A stretch of DNA of 49,174 bases from Betaproteobacteria bacterium (GTDB taxonomy: Bacteria; Pseudomonadota; Gammaproteobacteria; Burkholderiales; Rhodocyclaceae). The DNA is taken from NCBI GenBank assembly GCA_009779265.1, contig WREP01000016.1, forward strand, positions 1 through 49,174, given 5' to 3'. The notes under the pieces are model-generated. The model saw only the letters and a list, made by a program, of their open reading frames with translations. It had not been told where the DNA came from and did no database searches. The translations under genes and the position numbers were made by a program. Numbering within the stretch: position 1 is the stretch's first letter; every line of letters begins with the position of its first letter. Below, piece after piece: positions 7,292 through 18,371 of this stretch.

Positions 7292-7863
7292 TGCGCCACC
7301 GGCGCGAAGCTGCGCCGGTGTACCGGCGAGGCGCCGTGCTGCGCCAGTGCCGCGCGATGCGCCGCTGTCGGATAGCCCATGTGGCGGTCGAAGCCGTATT
7401 GCGGCCAGACGGCGTGCAGGGCCAGCATGCCGGCGTCGCGCGTGGTCTTGGCAAGAATCGAGGCGGCGGCGATGGCGGCGATTTTGCTGTCGCCCTTGAC
7501 GATTGCCTCGACGGGAATCGCCAGTTGCGGGCAGCGGTTGCCGTCGACCAGCGCCCGCTCCGGCGGCACGGCCAACGCGGCAACGGCCCGCTGCATGGCG
7601 AGCAGGGTGGCGCGCAGGATGTTCAGACGGTCGATTTCCTCGACGCTGGCTTCGGCCACAGCCCAGGCAACGGCGCGTTCGCGGATGATCGCCGCCAGTT
7701 CGACACGCTTTTTCTCGCTCAATTTCTTGGAATCGTTCAGGCCGGCAATGGGCCGGGCCGGATCGAGAATGACCGCCGCCGCCACCACCGGGCCGGCCAG
7801 CGGCCCGCGCCCGGCTTCGTCGATGCCGCAAACAATGCCGGTCGGAATGGTCAACTCAAGCAT
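7273..7863 (-). CDS. rnhB: ribonuclease HII
   Basis: A 196-residue enzyme that cuts the RNA strand of RNA-DNA hybrids, including single ribonucleotides embedded in the chromosome. The catalytic motif '[15 protein letters not shown]' supplies Asp15 and Glu16; '[10 protein letters not shown]' (about 43-52) and '[11 protein letters not shown]' (Asp near residue 106) complete the acidic site, and 'SILAKTTRD' is the conserved C-terminal helix. Length is normal. Its start overlaps the end of lpxB by 13 bases and its end overlaps the methyltransferase start, so all are coupled. Placement after lpxB is standard for proteobacteria. Confidence 0.93.
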   Translation of the reverse strand: MLELTIPTGIVCGIDEAGRGPLAGPVVAAAVILDPARPIAGLNDSKKLSEKKRVELAAIIRERAVAWAVAEASVEEIDRLNILRATLLAMQRAVAALAVPPERALVDGNRCPQLAIPVEAIVKGDSKIAAIAAASILAKTTRDAGMLALHAVWPQYGFDRHMGYPTAAHRAALAQHGASPVHRRSFAPVAQCLLSL

Positions 7864-8990
7864 TCGATGACCGCCTGGGCAGCCTTTTCCGCCGCGTTTT
7901 GCCGCAATTGCAGGTGGATGTCGGTGAATACCTCGGCGACGACGCGGGCGTTGTCCTTGTCCTCGTACAGCTTGAACAACGCGCCCGCGAGATTTTCCGG
8001 AGTAGCGGCGTCCTGGATAATTTCCGGCGCCACTTCGCGCCCAGCCAGGATGTTGGGCAGGCCGACGAAGGACTGGTAGACCAAGCGCTTTGCGATCCAG
8101 TAGGAAGCACCGGCGATTTTATAGGTGATGACCATCGGCCGCTTGATGAGCGCCGCTTCCAGCGTCGCCGTGCCGCTGGCGACGAGCGATACGTCGGCGG
8201 CGCCGAGCGCCTCCTGGGCGTGGCCGAAGAGCAGGCGGAACGGCAGCGCGGCCGCCTGCTGCCGATAAATGGCCGACTCGAATTGCAGGCGCGTCTCGCG
8301 CGTCGCCAACGGCACCACGAACAGCGCCCCGGGCAGGCGCTCATGGATCAGCTTGGCGGTTTGCACGAAAGTGTCGGCCATCATCGCCAGTTCGCCCTGG
8401 CGGCTGCCCGGCAGCAGGGCGAATACCGGCGTCTCGGCGGCGATCTGCAAGACCTCGCGCACGGCTTTCTTGTTTGTTTCGAGCGGAATCGTGTCGGCCA
8501 GCGGATGACCGACATAGGTAACCGGAATGCCCGCCTTTTGGTACAGCGGCGGCTCCATTGGGAAAAGCGCCAGCACGCGGTCGACAGCACGGCCGATTTT
8601 CTTGATGCGGCCGCCGCGCCAGGCCCAGATCGACGGACTGACGTAGTGGATGGTCTTGACGCCGGCGGCCTTGAGGTCGGTTTCCAAGCCGAGATTGAAA
8701 TCGGGGGCGTCGACGCCGATGAAAATATCGGGGCGCTGGGCGAGCAGGCGTTTTTTCAATTGCCGGCGGATGCCGGCGATTTCCCGATAATTGCGCAGGG
8801 CATCGACATAGCCCATGACCGCGAGTTTTTCCAGCGGCCACCAGGCATCGAAGCCCTGGGCCTGCATCTTCGGGCCGCCGATGCCGAAAAATTCGGCATC
8901 CGGCAGGCGCTGTTTGAGCGCCGCGATCAGGTGGCTAGCCAGGAGGTCGCCGGAGGCTTCTCCCGCCACCAAGGCAATACGTTTGCTCAT
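7851..8990 (-). CDS. lpxB: lipid-A-disaccharide synthase
   Basis: A 379-residue GT19 glycosyltransferase that joins UDP-2,3-diacylglucosamine and lipid X into the tetra-acyl disaccharide of lipid A at the inner face of the cytoplasmic membrane. Family hallmarks are '[15 protein letters not shown]' at the N-terminus, '[14 protein letters not shown]', '[10 protein letters not shown]' in the middle, and 'LLPGSRQGE' plus '[12 protein letters not shown]' in the donor-binding half. Length matches the E. coli enzyme (382). ATG 8990 follows the lpxA stop by three bases. It belongs to the lpxD-fabZ-lpxA-lpxB run. Confidence 0.95.
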   Translation of the reverse strand: MSKRIALVAGEASGDLLASHLIAALKQRLPDAEFFGIGGPKMQAQGFDAWWPLEKLAVMGYVDALRNYREIAGIRRQLKKRLLAQRPDIFIGVDAPDFNLGLETDLKAAGVKTIHYVSPSIWAWRGGRIKKIGRAVDRVLALFPMEPPLYQKAGIPVTYVGHPLADTIPLETNKKAVREVLQIAAETPVFALLPGSRQGELAMMADTFVQTAKLIHERLPGALFVVPLATRETRLQFESAIYRQQAAALPFRLLFGHAQEALGAADVSLVASGTATLEAALIKRPMVITYKIAGASYWIAKRLVYQSFVGLPNILAGREVAPEIIQDAATPENLAGALFKLYEDKDNARVVAEVFTDIHLQLRQNAAEKAAQAVIECLS

Positions 8991-8993
8991 AGG

Positions 8994-9767
8994 TCAGCGG
9001 ATGATGCCGCGCCGCGAAACCTCGAGGAAATCGACGAAGCGCTGCACGTCCGGCTGCGTTTTGGCGTCCTCGGCCAGCTTCTGCCTGGCTTCTTCCAGCA
9101 GCAGGCCGGATTTGTACAGCGTCCGGTAGGCGCGCTTGAGGGCGGTCAGCGAATCGGCGCTGAAGCCGCGACGCTTCAAGCCCTCGACATTGATGCCGTA
9201 GGGCTGGGCGGAGTTGCCGGCAGCCATCAGGTAAGGCGGCACGTCTTGCAAGACGACGGTACTGGCGGCGGTCATGACGTGAGCGCCGACGCGACAAAAT
9301 TGGTGCACGCCGGTATTGCCACCGAGAATGGCCCAGTCCTCGATGACGACATGGCCGGCCAGCTGGGCATTGTTGGCGAAAATGGTCTTGTTGCCGACCT
9401 GGCAGTCATGGGCGATATGGACATAGGCCATGATCCAGTTGTCATCGCCGATGCGGGTGACGCCGGCATCCTGGATAGTGCCCAGATTGAAGGTGCAGAA
9501 CTCGCGGATGGTGTTGCGGTCGCCGATTTCCAGGCGAGTCGGCTCGCCGGCGTATTTTTTGTCCTGCGGCGCCTCGCCCAGCGAGCTGAACTGGAAGATG
9601 CGGTTGTCGCGCCCGATCCGGGTATGTCCGCTGATTACCACATGCGGCCCGATGACGGTGTTTTCGCCGATCTCGACCTGCGGCCCGATGATGCTGTAGG
9701 CGCCGATTTCGACGTTGGCAGCGATACGGGCGGCTGGATCGACGATGGCGGTTGGGTGGATCTTCAT
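8994..9767 (-). CDS. lpxA: UDP-N-acetylglucosamine O-acyltransferase
   Basis: A 257-residue left-handed beta-helix acyltransferase that performs the first step of lipid A synthesis, moving a 3-hydroxyacyl chain from acyl-ACP to the 3-OH of UDP-GlcNAc. Hexapeptide repeats fill the first ~190 residues ('[20 protein letters not shown]' onward). '[14 protein letters not shown]' contains the catalytic histidine region, and the C-terminal helices begin near 'GLKRRGFS'. It is separated from fabZ by a single base and from lpxB by three. The acyl chain length preference is not readable here. Confidence 0.96.
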   Translation of the reverse strand: MKIHPTAIVDPAARIAANVEIGAYSIIGPQVEIGENTVIGPHVVISGHTRIGRDNRIFQFSSLGEAPQDKKYAGEPTRLEIGDRNTIREFCTFNLGTIQDAGVTRIGDDNWIMAYVHIAHDCQVGNKTIFANNAQLAGHVVIEDWAILGGNTGVHQFCRVGAHVMTAASTVVLQDVPPYLMAAGNSAQPYGINVEGLKRRGFSADSLTALKRAYRTLYKSGLLLEEARQKLAEDAKTQPDVQRFVDFLEVSRRGIIR

Positions 9768-9768
9768 A

Positions 9769-10203
9769 TCAGATATCCCGCTTGGCGCACATCAACATCG
9801 CCTCGGCGACAATCTGACCATCGACCCGGGCTTCGGCCTTGAATTTCCCGACACCGCGCATCTGGCGCTGCATTTCGACGTGCAGGTGCAACTGATCGCC
9901 CGGCATGACCGGCTTCTTGAAGCGGCACTCGTCGATGCCGACGAAATAGAACAGCGAATGGGGATCCGGCTTGGCTTCCAAGGTCTTGAACGACAGGATG
10001 CCGGCAGCCTGAGCCAGCGCTTCCATGATCAGCACGCCGGGCATTACCGGATAATGCGAGAAGTGGCCAACGAAATGCGGCTCGTTGATCGTCACGTTCT
10101 TGTAGGCATGGATGAACTTGCCCGGTTCGATCGCCACGACCCGATCCACCAGCAGAAACGGGTAACGATGTGGCAAGTGTTCAAGAATGTCTTGAATGTT
10201 CAT
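9769..10203 (-). CDS. fabZ: 3-hydroxyacyl-[ACP] dehydratase
   Basis: A 144-residue hot-dog-fold dehydratase of type II fatty acid synthesis that converts (3R)-hydroxyacyl-ACP to trans-2-enoyl-ACP. The motif '[19 protein letters not shown]' supplies His47 and Glu61, 14 residues apart as in E. coli FabZ. It competes with LpxA and LpxD for hydroxyacyl-ACP, so its location between their genes links phospholipid and lipid A supply. The lpxD stop lies four bases upstream of its ATG. Confidence 0.95.
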   Translation of the reverse strand: MNIQDILEHLPHRYPFLLVDRVVAIEPGKFIHAYKNVTINEPHFVGHFSHYPVMPGVLIMEALAQAAGILSFKTLEAKPDPHSLFYFVGIDECRFKKPVMPGDQLHLHVEMQRQMRGVGKFKAEARVDGQIVAEAMLMCAKRDI

Positions 10204-10207
10204 TTAA

Positions 10208-11251
10208 TCAATCCTTTACGTTAGTATCTTTAAGCTTTTTCTCAAGTTCAGAAATGCGCTCGGCCAGCCGAGCCAGATGGCGGATCTGCGCCGCGTTGTG
10301 CAGCCAGCGGCTGTGTTCCTCTAGCGGGAACACGCTGGTGTACTGCCCCGGCTTGGTGATGTTCTTCATCACCAGCGAGCCGCCGGAAATTACCGCGCCA
10401 GACGCAATGCTCACATGCCCGGAAATCATCGCCGCGCCACCGAGGATCACGTTGTCTTCCAGGGTAACGCTGCCGGCCATGCCGACGCTACCGGCAATCA
10501 CGCAACGGCGGCCGATGACGCAGTTGTGGGCAATCTGAATCTGGTTGTCGAGCTTGCTGCCGTCGCCGATTCGGGTATCGTCCAGCGCGCCGCGGTCGAT
10601 GGTGGTATTGGCCCCGATTTCGACATCGTCGCCAATGACGACCCGGCCGATTTGCGGAATTTTCACCCACTGCCCGCCGTCCGGGGCGAAACCAAAGCCG
10701 TCGGCGCCAATCACCGCGCCGGCATGCAGGATGCAGCGGCGGCCGATGACGCAACCGGCATAGACAGTCACGTTGGCATGCAGCACGCTGCCGTCGCCCA
10801 GCGCCGCGCCATCGCCGATGACGCAACCGGGGTGGATGACGACGCCCTCGCCCAGCACGACCCCGGCGCCGATGCTGACATGGGCGCCGATATGGGCACT
10901 GGCCGGCACCGGCGAAGCGCAACTGGCCGAGGCATGAACGCCCGGCTTGACAGCCGCCGGCGGGTTGAGCAGCGCCGCCAGGCGGGCGTAATAGGCATAG
11001 GGATTCGGGCAGACGATGCGCGGCAGGCTGACCGCGTCGGCCAGATCCGGCGCCAGGATGACCGCCGAGGCGCGCGTCGTTTGCAACTGGCCGCGGTATT
11101 TCGGATTGGCGAGAAAGCCGATGTCGCCCTCGCCCGCCGAGGCCAGCGTGGCAACCTGACGGATGCGCGTTTGCGCGTCGCCAAGCACATCGCCGCCCAG
11201 GCGGGCGGCGATGTCAGCCAGCGTGAGAAAGACGCCAGCGGGATCGGACAT
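10208..11251 (-). CDS. lpxD: UDP-3-O-acylglucosamine N-acyltransferase
   Basis: A 347-residue enzyme that adds the N-linked 3-hydroxyacyl chain during lipid A synthesis. The N-terminal uridine-binding domain (about 1-100) precedes a long left-handed beta-helix of hexapeptide repeats, with '[19 protein letters not shown]' and 'QIAHNCVIG' marking the LpxD active-site region; the C-terminal helix after about residue 315 is charged ('[12 protein letters not shown]'). Its ATG shares one base with the skp stop (TAATG), indicating translational coupling. Confidence 0.95.
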   Translation of the reverse strand: MSDPAGVFLTLADIAARLGGDVLGDAQTRIRQVATLASAGEGDIGFLANPKYRGQLQTTRASAVILAPDLADAVSLPRIVCPNPYAYYARLAALLNPPAAVKPGVHASASCASPVPASAHIGAHVSIGAGVVLGEGVVIHPGCVIGDGAALGDGSVLHANVTVYAGCVIGRRCILHAGAVIGADGFGFAPDGGQWVKIPQIGRVVIGDDVEIGANTTIDRGALDDTRIGDGSKLDNQIQIAHNCVIGRRCVIAGSVGMAGSVTLEDNVILGGAAMISGHVSIASGAVISGGSLVMKNITKPGQYTSVFPLEEHSRWLHNAAQIRHLARLAERISELEKKLKDTNVKD

Positions 11252-11754
11252 TACTTGCCTTCGGCCAGCGCCTTGATCACCCGCTCGGTGATATCCAGAC
11301 GCGGACTAACCCAGACCACATCCTGCAGGATCAGGTCGAACTGGTCGGTTTCGGCAATCTTTTTGATAGCCCTGTTGGCCTTTTCGATAATCGCGGCGTT
11401 TTCCTCGTTCTGGCGCAGATTCAGGTCTTCGCGGAATTCACGCTGACGGCGCTGGAATTCGCGCGACAACTCGGCAAATTCCTTCTCCTTGGCACGACGG
11501 TCGCTTTCCGCCATGGTCACCGAGTTTTTTTCCAGATCCTCCTGCATGCCCTGCAACTGCTTGGCCATGCGCTGTAAATCCTGGTCGCGCTTGGAGAACT
11601 CGTTTTCGAGGTTCTTCGCCGCCTTCTGGGCGGCCGGCGCATCGCGGAAAATGCGCTGGGTATTGACATAGCCGATCTTGAGATCCGCCGCCGTGGCGCC
11701 GGTGACAAACAATGCCGACAACAGGCCGGCAACGATGAGAGACTTGGTTTTCAA
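11251..11754 (-). CDS. skp: periplasmic chaperone OmpH/Skp
   Basis: A 167-residue periplasmic chaperone that holds unfolded outer-membrane proteins between the Sec and Bam machines. A signal peptide covers residues 1-22 ('[17 protein letters not shown]'). The mature part begins '[14 protein letters not shown]', followed by a long charged coiled coil (about 45-125), the tentacles of the Skp trimer, and a final '[10 protein letters not shown]'. The only reasonable start is TTG 11754, preceded by AGGAG at good spacing; no in-frame ATG lies at the signal peptide. Directly downstream of bamA, as is usual. Confidence 0.9.
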   Translation of the reverse strand: MKTKSLIVAGLLSALFVTGATAADLKIGYVNTQRIFRDAPAAQKAAKNLENEFSKRDQDLQRMAKQLQGMQEDLEKNSVTMAESDRRAKEKEFAELSREFQRRQREFREDLNLRQNEENAAIIEKANRAIKKIAETDQFDLILQDVVWVSPRLDITERVIKALAEGK

Positions 11755-11769
11755 GCTGACACTCCTGAA

Positions 11770-14079
11770 TCAAAAAGTGGTACCCAACTGGAACTGGAAG
11801 GTTTCGGTCTTGTCCCCCGACTTCTTGTTAAGCGGGCGGCCGAAACTGAACTTGAGCGGCCCGATCGGCGAAATCCACGCCGCCGACAGGCCCGTGGAAT
11901 AACGCAGTTCGCCAAAGTCGAGATCCTGGTTTTTGCCCAAATTGTCCTTGCCATAGACTTGGCCGGCGTCAAAGAACCAGCCCAAACGGACATCTTTCTC
12001 CATCCCTGGCAGCGCCCACAGCAATTCGGCGTTGCCGACGACGCGGCGATTGCCGCCGATGCGCTCTTCGTCGCCTTGCGAATTATCGATCGGGCCGAGG
12101 CTGGATGCCTTGTAGCCGCGCACCGAACCGACGCCGCCAGCATAGAAGTTCTTGTAGAAGGGCAATTCGCTGGATTTGCCATAACCATTGGCATAACCCA
12201 GTTCGCCGTTCAGCATCAGGGTGAAACGCCGGCTCAGGGGAATGAAATGCTGCAACTGATAGGTTGCCCGATAATACTGCAAGTCGCCACCGGGCAGCGC
12301 GATTTCGACCGCCGCCCGGTGATAGGTGCCCTTGGTCGGGAAGAAGAAGCTGTCCTTGCCGTCGCTGGTCCAGCTCAGGGTCAGCGGCAGGGTGAAGTTG
12401 CGGTCGGTCTTGGAATCCGGCCAGCCGACGAACTCCTGGTAGCGCTTCGGGCTGGTGCTATTCACGGAAATGGATGTCGTGTCGATACCCAAACCGACAC
12501 CGATCGACTCTTTTTCGCCGATCGGGAAACCAAAGCGCATGCCAAGGCCGGTCGATGCCGATTTGTAATAAGCCAGGTTATCGTAGTCGCTGGTGTCGAT
12601 CGTGCGGTGATAAAGGTCGAAGCCCTGGCTGACGCCGTCGATGGTGAAATAGGGGTTGGTATAGGAGAGCACATAGGCGCGCTGCGATTTGGCCGAGTTG
12701 ACCTGAATCCCGACATTGTTGCCGCTGCCCATGAAATTGTCCTGGGTAATGGCGCCGGAGAGAATCAGACGGTCGGTGCTCGAGGTGCCGACGCCGAGCA
12801 TGAGGTTGCCGGTTGGCCTTTCGGTGACGCCCAGGTTGACGTCCACCTGGTCGGCCGTGCCCGGCACCGCCGGCGTCTCGACCGCCACCTCGGAGAAGTA
12901 GCCAAGCCGGTCGAGGCGCTCCTTGGAAAGCGTGATGCGCTCCGCGTCGTACCAGCCGCCTTCCATCTGGCGCACCTCGCGGCGGATCACCTCGTCGCGG
13001 GTGCGGGCGTTGCCGGTGATGTTGACGCGCCGGACATAGACCCGCTTGCCGGCATCGACGAAGATGGTGAACGCCACCTGACGCTTGTCCTTGTCGATTT
13101 CCGGCGCCGCGTTGACGTTGGCGAAGGCATAGCCTTCCCTGCCGAGACGATCCGTGATCGCCTTGGTGGAATTGTTCAATTGCTCGCGCGAAAAGATGTC
13201 GCCCGGCCTGACGATCACCAGCCGTTTCAGCTCTTCCTCGGCAATCGAGAAATCGCCGGCCAGTTTCACCGACGACACTTGATAAAGCCCGCCCTCGCTG
13301 ATATTGAGGGTGATATACACATCCTGCTTGTCGGGCGAAATCGAAACCTGCGTCGATTCGACGGCAAACTCCAGGTAACCCTGGTTCATGTAGAAGGATT
13401 TCAGCTTTTCCAGGTCGGCCGCCAGTTTCTGGCGGGAATACTGGTCGTTCTTGGTATACCAGGTCATCCAGCCCGGCGTGCGCAACTCGAACAGGTCGAG
13501 CAGCGTCTTTTCGCTGAAAGCCTGGTTGCCGACAATGTTGATCTGGCGGATCTTGGCCGCCTCGCCTTCCGCGATATTGAAATTGATGCCGACCCGGTTG
13601 CGTTCCAGCGGCGTCACCGTGGTCGTGATGTTCGCCGCGTACTTGCCGCGCGACAGATATTGCCGCTTCAATTCCTGCTCGGCCTTGTCGAGCAGCGCCC
13701 GGTCGAAGATACGCCCCTCGCCGATGCCGGTTTCCTTGAGCGCCTTGATGATGGCGTCCTTCTCGAACTCCTTCATGCCGACGAAGTCGATGCGGGCGAT
13801 GGCCGGCCGCTCCTCGACGACGACGACCATCACATCGTTGTCGACCTCGATGCGGACATCCTTGAAGAAGCCGGTGGCGAACAGCGCCCTGATCGACTGG
13901 GCTGATTTTTCCTGGGTCAGCGTTTCGCCAACCTTGACCGGCAGATAGCTGAAAACCGTGCCGGCCTCCGTCCGCTGTATGCCTTCGACGCGGATATCCT
14001 TGACGGTGAAGGATTCAAAAGCTATTGCCGGAACGGCGAACAAGCTGGCAACCAAGGCGGACAACAGGGATCTGTTCAT
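11770..14079 (-). CDS. bamA: outer membrane protein assembly factor BamA
   Basis: A 769-residue Omp85-family protein, the central insertase for outer-membrane beta-barrels. A signal peptide (residues 1-20, cleaved after 'VPAIA') is followed by five POTRA domains ('FTVKDIRVEGIQRTEAGTVF' is POTRA1) to about residue 420, then a 16-strand barrel ending in the beta-signal 'FQFQLGTTF' with terminal Phe. The loop 6 motif is 'SVRGY' instead of the more common VRGF, a conservative change. ATG 14079 follows the rseP stop by four bases. Confidence 0.96.
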   Translation of the reverse strand: MNRSLLSALVASLFAVPAIAFESFTVKDIRVEGIQRTEAGTVFSYLPVKVGETLTQEKSAQSIRALFATGFFKDVRIEVDNDVMVVVVEERPAIARIDFVGMKEFEKDAIIKALKETGIGEGRIFDRALLDKAEQELKRQYLSRGKYAANITTTVTPLERNRVGINFNIAEGEAAKIRQINIVGNQAFSEKTLLDLFELRTPGWMTWYTKNDQYSRQKLAADLEKLKSFYMNQGYLEFAVESTQVSISPDKQDVYITLNISEGGLYQVSSVKLAGDFSIAEEELKRLVIVRPGDIFSREQLNNSTKAITDRLGREGYAFANVNAAPEIDKDKRQVAFTIFVDAGKRVYVRRVNITGNARTRDEVIRREVRQMEGGWYDAERITLSKERLDRLGYFSEVAVETPAVPGTADQVDVNLGVTERPTGNLMLGVGTSSTDRLILSGAITQDNFMGSGNNVGIQVNSAKSQRAYVLSYTNPYFTIDGVSQGFDLYHRTIDTSDYDNLAYYKSASTGLGMRFGFPIGEKESIGVGLGIDTTSISVNSTSPKRYQEFVGWPDSKTDRNFTLPLTLSWTSDGKDSFFFPTKGTYHRAAVEIALPGGDLQYYRATYQLQHFIPLSRRFTLMLNGELGYANGYGKSSELPFYKNFYAGGVGSVRGYKASSLGPIDNSQGDEERIGGNRRVVGNAELLWALPGMEKDVRLGWFFDAGQVYGKDNLGKNQDLDFGELRYSTGLSAAWISPIGPLKFSFGRPLNKKSGDKTETFQFQLGTTF

Positions 14080-14083
14080 TCAC

Positions 14084-15457
14084 TCAGCCCGAAAACAGAC
14101 GGCTCAAATCGTTAAAAAAAGCGAAAGCCATCAGGGCGAACAAAATGGCTATCCCGATCAACTGGGTAATTCCCATTGCGCGCTCGGAGAGCGGCTTTCG
14201 CCTGACGACCTCGAGCGCATGATACATCAAATGCCCACCGTCCAGCACCGGGATGGGCAGCAGGTTGAGGATGCCGAGGCTGATACTGAGCAGCGCCATG
14301 AACTTGACATAATAATCGAGGCCAAGCCGGGCCGACTGTCCGGCATAGTCGGCGATGGTCACCGGCCCCGAGAGGTTTTTCCACGACACTTCGCCGGTCA
14401 GCATCCGGCCGAGCATGATCAGGCTGAACACCGACTTATCCCAGGTTTCGCCCAGCGCCTTCTGCCCGGCCTCGATGAAGCCGTAGCGGACGAAGGTGCG
14501 GATCTCGCGTTGCGTCTCTTCGCCGCCGGCCACCGCGATGCCGATCTTGCCGAGTCGCAGGCCGCGCTCGGCGAAGATTTCCGGCACGACTTCGACGGCC
14601 ATGACCCGGCCCGCGCGCGAAAACTCAAGGCGCACCGAGCGCCCGGCGGCTTCACGGATAGCCAGAACCAGTTCGTGCCACAGGGCGACCGGCCGGCCAT
14701 CGGCGGCCAGCACCCGGTCGCCGGGCAGGAGGCCGGCGCGGGCCGCCGGCCCGTCCGCCGCCACCTTGCCGATGACAGCCGGCAGTTGCGGGCGGAAAAA
14801 GACGATGCCCAGGCGTTCCAGGGCATCTCCCTGCCAGCCCTGCTCGCCCGCCGCCGCCAGGAACAGGCGCCTGACTGCGATTTCGCCGCGTTCGTTGATC
14901 GTTTCCAGATCGACGCTCTCGCGCTCGACGGCATTGCGCAGCAGCAGCCAGCGCAGATCGTTCCAGGTCGCCACCGCCTGCCCATCGACGCGGCGCACCT
15001 GCTCGCCGTTGACGATTTTCGCCATGGCTGCCGGGGTATCGGCTAGCGGTTCGCCAAGTATGGGCAACAACTCGTGGCTGCCCTGCATGAAAATCGCCCA
15101 GTACAGCACGATGGCCAGCAAAAAATTGGCCGCCGGCCCGGCGACGACGATCAGGCTGCGGCGCCCGACCGACTGGCGGTTAAAGGCGCGGTGCGCTTCT
15201 TCCGGCGCCACCTCGCCCTCGCGCTCGTCGAGCATCTTGACGTAACCGCCGAGCGGAAAGGCGGCAATCGCCCATTCGGTGCCATCGCGCCCGCAGCGCC
15301 GCTGCCAGATCGTCCGGCCAAAGCCGATCGAAAAGCGTAGCACCTTGACGCCGCACAAGCGGGCAACGGCGTAATGACCATATTCATGGACCACGATCAG
15401 GACGCCGAGAAGCAGCGCGAAGGCGGCCAGATAGAAGGGCAGATCGCTCACGCGCAA
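14084..15457 (-). CDS. rseP: site-2 intramembrane metalloprotease RseP
   Basis: A 457-residue membrane zinc protease that completes cleavage of anti-sigma factors in the envelope stress response and clears signal peptides. The first membrane helix carries '[13 protein letters not shown]' (His24, Glu25, His28), and the third zinc ligand lies in '[13 protein letters not shown]' near the C-terminus. Two PDZ domains occupy the periplasmic part (one with '[12 protein letters not shown]'). Start overlaps the dxr stop by ten bases. Its proximity to bamA and skp places stress sensing next to outer-membrane assembly; the partner rseA is not in this window. Confidence 0.94.
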   Translation of the reverse strand: MRVSDLPFYLAAFALLLGVLIVVHEYGHYAVARLCGVKVLRFSIGFGRTIWQRRCGRDGTEWAIAAFPLGGYVKMLDEREGEVAPEEAHRAFNRQSVGRRSLIVVAGPAANFLLAIVLYWAIFMQGSHELLPILGEPLADTPAAMAKIVNGEQVRRVDGQAVATWNDLRWLLLRNAVERESVDLETINERGEIAVRRLFLAAAGEQGWQGDALERLGIVFFRPQLPAVIGKVAADGPAARAGLLPGDRVLAADGRPVALWHELVLAIREAAGRSVRLEFSRAGRVMAVEVVPEIFAERGLRLGKIGIAVAGGEETQREIRTFVRYGFIEAGQKALGETWDKSVFSLIMLGRMLTGEVSWKNLSGPVTIADYAGQSARLGLDYYVKFMALLSISLGILNLLPIPVLDGGHLMYHALEVVRRKPLSERAMGITQLIGIAILFALMAFAFFNDLSRLFSG

Positions 15458-16638
15458 CTCCCCTGGCGGAGCATTTCCCCGGCGCAGCGCCGCGCCTCCG
15501 CGTCGGCCGCCAGAACGTCGTCGAGGCTGTCCCCGGCAAGGGCGGGAACGGCTTGCAGCACCGCTTCGTTCAGGCGGGCAATACCGAGGAAGGGCAAGCG
15601 CCGGTCGAGAAAAGCGGCCACCGCCACCTCATTGGCGGCATTGAGGATGGCCGGCGCCGTGCCGCCCGCATGCAGCGCATCGTAGGCCAGTTGCAGGCAG
15701 GGGAAACGTTCGGCAGCGGGCGGCAGAAAATCGAGACGACCGACCGCGAACAGATCCAGCGCCGCGACCCCGGCGTCGATGCGCTCGGGCCAGGCCAGAG
15801 CGTGAGCGATCGGCGTGCGCATGTCGGGATTGCCCAGTTGCGCCAGCAGCGAACCGTCAGCGTACTGCACCGCCGAATGCATCACGCTCTGCGGATGGAC
15901 GACGACCTGGATCATCTCCGGCGGCGCGGCGAAAAGCCAGCGGGCTTCGATGACTTCCAGCCCCTTGTTCATCATGGTCGCCGAATCGACGGAAATCTTG
16001 CGCCCCATGACCCAGTTCGGATGGGCGCAAGCCTGTTCCGGCGTCACCTGCCGCAGGTCGGCCAGCGGCGTGTCGCGGAAAGGGCCGCCGGAAGCCGTCA
16101 ACAGAATGCGGCGAACGCCGCAAGCCGCCAGCCCGCGCGCGAAATCGGCGGGCAGCGACTGGAAAATGGCATTGTGTTCGCTATCGACCGGCAGCAAGGT
16201 GGCGTCGTTCTCGCGCACCGCGTGCATGAACAGCTCGCCGGCCATGACCAGCGCCTCTTTATTGGCCAGCATCACCCTCTTGCCGGCGCGGGCGGCGGCC
16301 AGCGTCGGCTCCAGGCCGGCGGCGCCGACGATGGCGGCCATCACGGCATCGACTTCCGCCGCCGCCGCCAGTTCGGCCAAAGCCTCGACGCCATGGCGCA
16401 CCTCGGTCGGCAGGCCGGCGGCGCGGCAGCGCCCGGCCAGATCGCCGGCTAATTCCGCGTCGCGGACGACGGCAAAAGCCGGGTGAAACTCCTGGCACTG
16501 GGCGAACAGCCGATCAACCTGACTGTGAGCGCACAGAGCATAAGCGCGGTAGCGTTCGGGATGGCGGCGGATGACGTCGAGGGTGCTGACCCCAATCGAG
16601 CCGGTCGAGCCGAGAATGGTGATGTTTTGCCGGCTCAT
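15448..16638 (-). CDS. dxr: 1-deoxy-D-xylulose 5-phosphate reductoisomerase
   Basis: A 396-residue enzyme of the non-mevalonate isoprenoid pathway that makes 2-C-methyl-D-erythritol 4-phosphate with NADPH. It starts '[16 protein letters not shown]' (Rossmann glycine motif), has '[13 protein letters not shown]', the metal-binding '[17 protein letters not shown]' and '[13 protein letters not shown]'. Length equals the E. coli protein. The ATG at 16638 overlaps the cdsA stop in an ATGA arrangement. Products feed the undecaprenyl carrier made by UppS in the same operon. Confidence 0.95.
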   Translation of the reverse strand: MSRQNITILGSTGSIGVSTLDVIRRHPERYRAYALCAHSQVDRLFAQCQEFHPAFAVVRDAELAGDLAGRCRAAGLPTEVRHGVEALAELAAAAEVDAVMAAIVGAAGLEPTLAAARAGKRVMLANKEALVMAGELFMHAVRENDATLLPVDSEHNAIFQSLPADFARGLAACGVRRILLTASGGPFRDTPLADLRQVTPEQACAHPNWVMGRKISVDSATMMNKGLEVIEARWLFAAPPEMIQVVVHPQSVMHSAVQYADGSLLAQLGNPDMRTPIAHALAWPERIDAGVAALDLFAVGRLDFLPPAAERFPCLQLAYDALHAGGTAPAILNAANEVAVAAFLDRRLPFLGIARLNEAVLQAVPALAGDSLDDVLAADAEARRCAGEMLRQGSCA

Positions 16639-17558
16639 CCGGCGCTCCGCGACAGCAGTTCGAGCAGCGGCGGGAGATAGGTCACGAGCAGCACCGCCAG
16701 CGGCAGCACGGGCAGCAACGCGTCGATGCGGTCGAGCACGCCGCCGTGTCCCGGCAGCAACTGGCTCGAATCCTTGGCTCCGGCGGCGCGCTTGACCAGC
16801 GATTCGGTCAGATCGCCAATGACGCTCATCGCCGTGAGCAGGGCCAGACCGGCCACAAACCAGATCGGGCCGCGCAACCACAAGATCGTGTAGAGACTGG
16901 GCCGATGAGAGTGAGGTTCAAGCCCAACCCAAACCGCACCCAGCAGCAGCACGCAGATGAAGCCGCCAACCGCCCCTTCCCAGGTTTTGCCGGGGCTGAT
17001 GGAAGGCGCGAGCTTACGCCCGCCCGTCAGCTTGCCGCCCAGCGTGCGGCCAAAGGCATACGCGCCGATGTCCGCCACCCACACCAGCGCCAGCACCGAG
17101 AGCAGATAGTTCACTCCCCTCCCGTATGCCATTATCAGCGCAGCCCACGCCGCAGCCAGTATCGCCATGCCGAAACCCCAGCGCAGCCACTGAGGCAAGG
17201 CGGGCCAGCGCGCCACGCCACGCCACAACAGCCACGCGCCGCCGCCAACCCACAGCAGGCACACCGCGCACCAGCACACGAACTGCCACGCCAGCACGGA
17301 ACGCCATCCCAGCAGGCGCGACAGGCGATCAGTCTCCCAAAGGAAAGGCAACACCACGGCGCCCACAGCGCACAGCACACCCGACGCCCACGCTCGCCAG
17401 CCCGACCAGCCGATTAGCCGCGACCATTCCCAGCCGGCGGCGCCAACCAGCAGCAAGGTCAGCAGTAAAAACGGCCAAGGCGTAGACATGGCCAGCGCCG
17501 GAATGAATAGCGCAAGCAACACGACGGCAGTGAGGATGCGCTGCGTGAGATTGGACAT
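16635..17558 (-). CDS. cdsA: phosphatidate cytidylyltransferase
   Basis: A 307-residue integral membrane enzyme that forms CDP-diacylglycerol from CTP and phosphatidic acid, the branch point of phospholipid synthesis. Eight or so hydrophobic helices are visible, and the family signature near the C-terminus is intact ('[20 protein letters not shown]' followed by VLDRID). It is about 30 residues longer than typical bacterial CdsA, with the extra in the Trp/Cys-rich helices around residues 55-150. ATG 17558 follows the uppS stop by five bases. Confidence 0.92.
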   Translation of the reverse strand: MSNLTQRILTAVVLLALFIPALAMSTPWPFLLLTLLLVGAAGWEWSRLIGWSGWRAWASGVLCAVGAVVLPFLWETDRLSRLLGWRSVLAWQFVCWCAVCLLWVGGGAWLLWRGVARWPALPQWLRWGFGMAILAAAWAALIMAYGRGVNYLLSVLALVWVADIGAYAFGRTLGGKLTGGRKLAPSISPGKTWEGAVGGFICVLLLGAVWVGLEPHSHRPSLYTILWLRGPIWFVAGLALLTAMSVIGDLTESLVKRAAGAKDSSQLLPGHGGVLDRIDALLPVLPLAVLLVTYLPPLLELLSRSAG

Positions 17559-17563
17559 GGCGG

Positions 17564-18343
17564 CTACCTTGCGGCGGCTTCCCCGGAGGCGGCTTTTTCC
17601 GTCAACTGCTCGCTGGTCCGGCCGAAACGCCGCTCGCGCTGCTGGAAGGAGGCGATGGCCTTGTCGAACTCGGCGGTCGTGAAATCCGGCCACAGGGTCG
17701 GCGTGAAATAAAGTTCGGTATAGGCCAGTTGCCAGAGCAGGAAATTGCTGATCCGCTCCTCGCCGCCGGTGCGGATGAAAAGGTCGGGTTCCGGCGCGAA
17801 AGACATCGCCAGATGCGGTTCGAGATCGGCCTCGGTCCACGCGCCGAGGCGCTCTGGAGCGGCTTTTGCCAGGCTGTTGGCGGCTTGCAGGATGTCCCAG
17901 CGACCGCCGTAATTGGCGGCGATGGTCAGCGCCAGGCGGTCGTTGCCGGCGGTTTTTTCTTCGCCGCGCTGGATCAGTTCGCGCAGACGCGGATCGAAGC
18001 GCGCCAGGTCGCCGATGACGCGCAGGCGCACGCCGTTGCGCGCCAGCTTGTCGACTTCCTGCTCCAGCGCCTTGACGAACAGTTGCATCAACAGGGTGAC
18101 TTCTTCCGGCGGGCGGCGCCAGTTTTCCGAAGAAAAGGCAAACAGCGTCAGGTGGCCGATGCCGCGTTCGAGGCAGGCGCGAACCATTTCGCGCACCAGC
18201 TCGACGCCCTTGACGTGGCCGGCGACGCGCGGCAGCAGGCGCTTTTTCGCCCAGCGCCCGTTGCCGTCCATGATGACAGCGACGTGGCGCGGCACGGCCA
18301 CCGCTGCGGGAACCTGGCGTGTCGAGCTGGAGAAAATCGCCAT
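17564..18343 (-). CDS. uppS: undecaprenyl diphosphate synthase
   Basis: A 259-residue cis-prenyltransferase that extends farnesyl diphosphate with isopentenyl diphosphate to the C55 carrier used for peptidoglycan, O-antigen and L-Ara4N transfer. The signature '[15 protein letters not shown]' (residues about 21-35) supplies the catalytic Asp; '[14 protein letters not shown]' and the C-terminal '[20 protein letters not shown]' are also conserved. It is 28 bases downstream of frr. Because the arn genes nearby need undecaprenyl phosphate, this operon supplies their lipid carrier. Confidence 0.95.
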   Translation of the reverse strand: MAIFSSSTRQVPAAVAVPRHVAVIMDGNGRWAKKRLLPRVAGHVKGVELVREMVRACLERGIGHLTLFAFSSENWRRPPEEVTLLMQLFVKALEQEVDKLARNGVRLRVIGDLARFDPRLRELIQRGEEKTAGNDRLALTIAANYGGRWDILQAANSLAKAAPERLGAWTEADLEPHLAMSFAPEPDLFIRTGGEERISNFLLWQLAYTELYFTPTLWPDFTTAEFDKAIASFQQRERRFGRTSEQLTEKAASGEAAAR

Positions 18344-18371
18344 GCGGCGGGCCGTCAGCAGAGGACGACGA

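Noticed and set aside
7899..9842. A 647-codon + frame over lpxB and lpxA, and similar long + frames over bamA, lpxD and dxr
   Set aside because: All are shadows of conserved - strand genes with full family motifs; their translations are low-complexity and lack domains.
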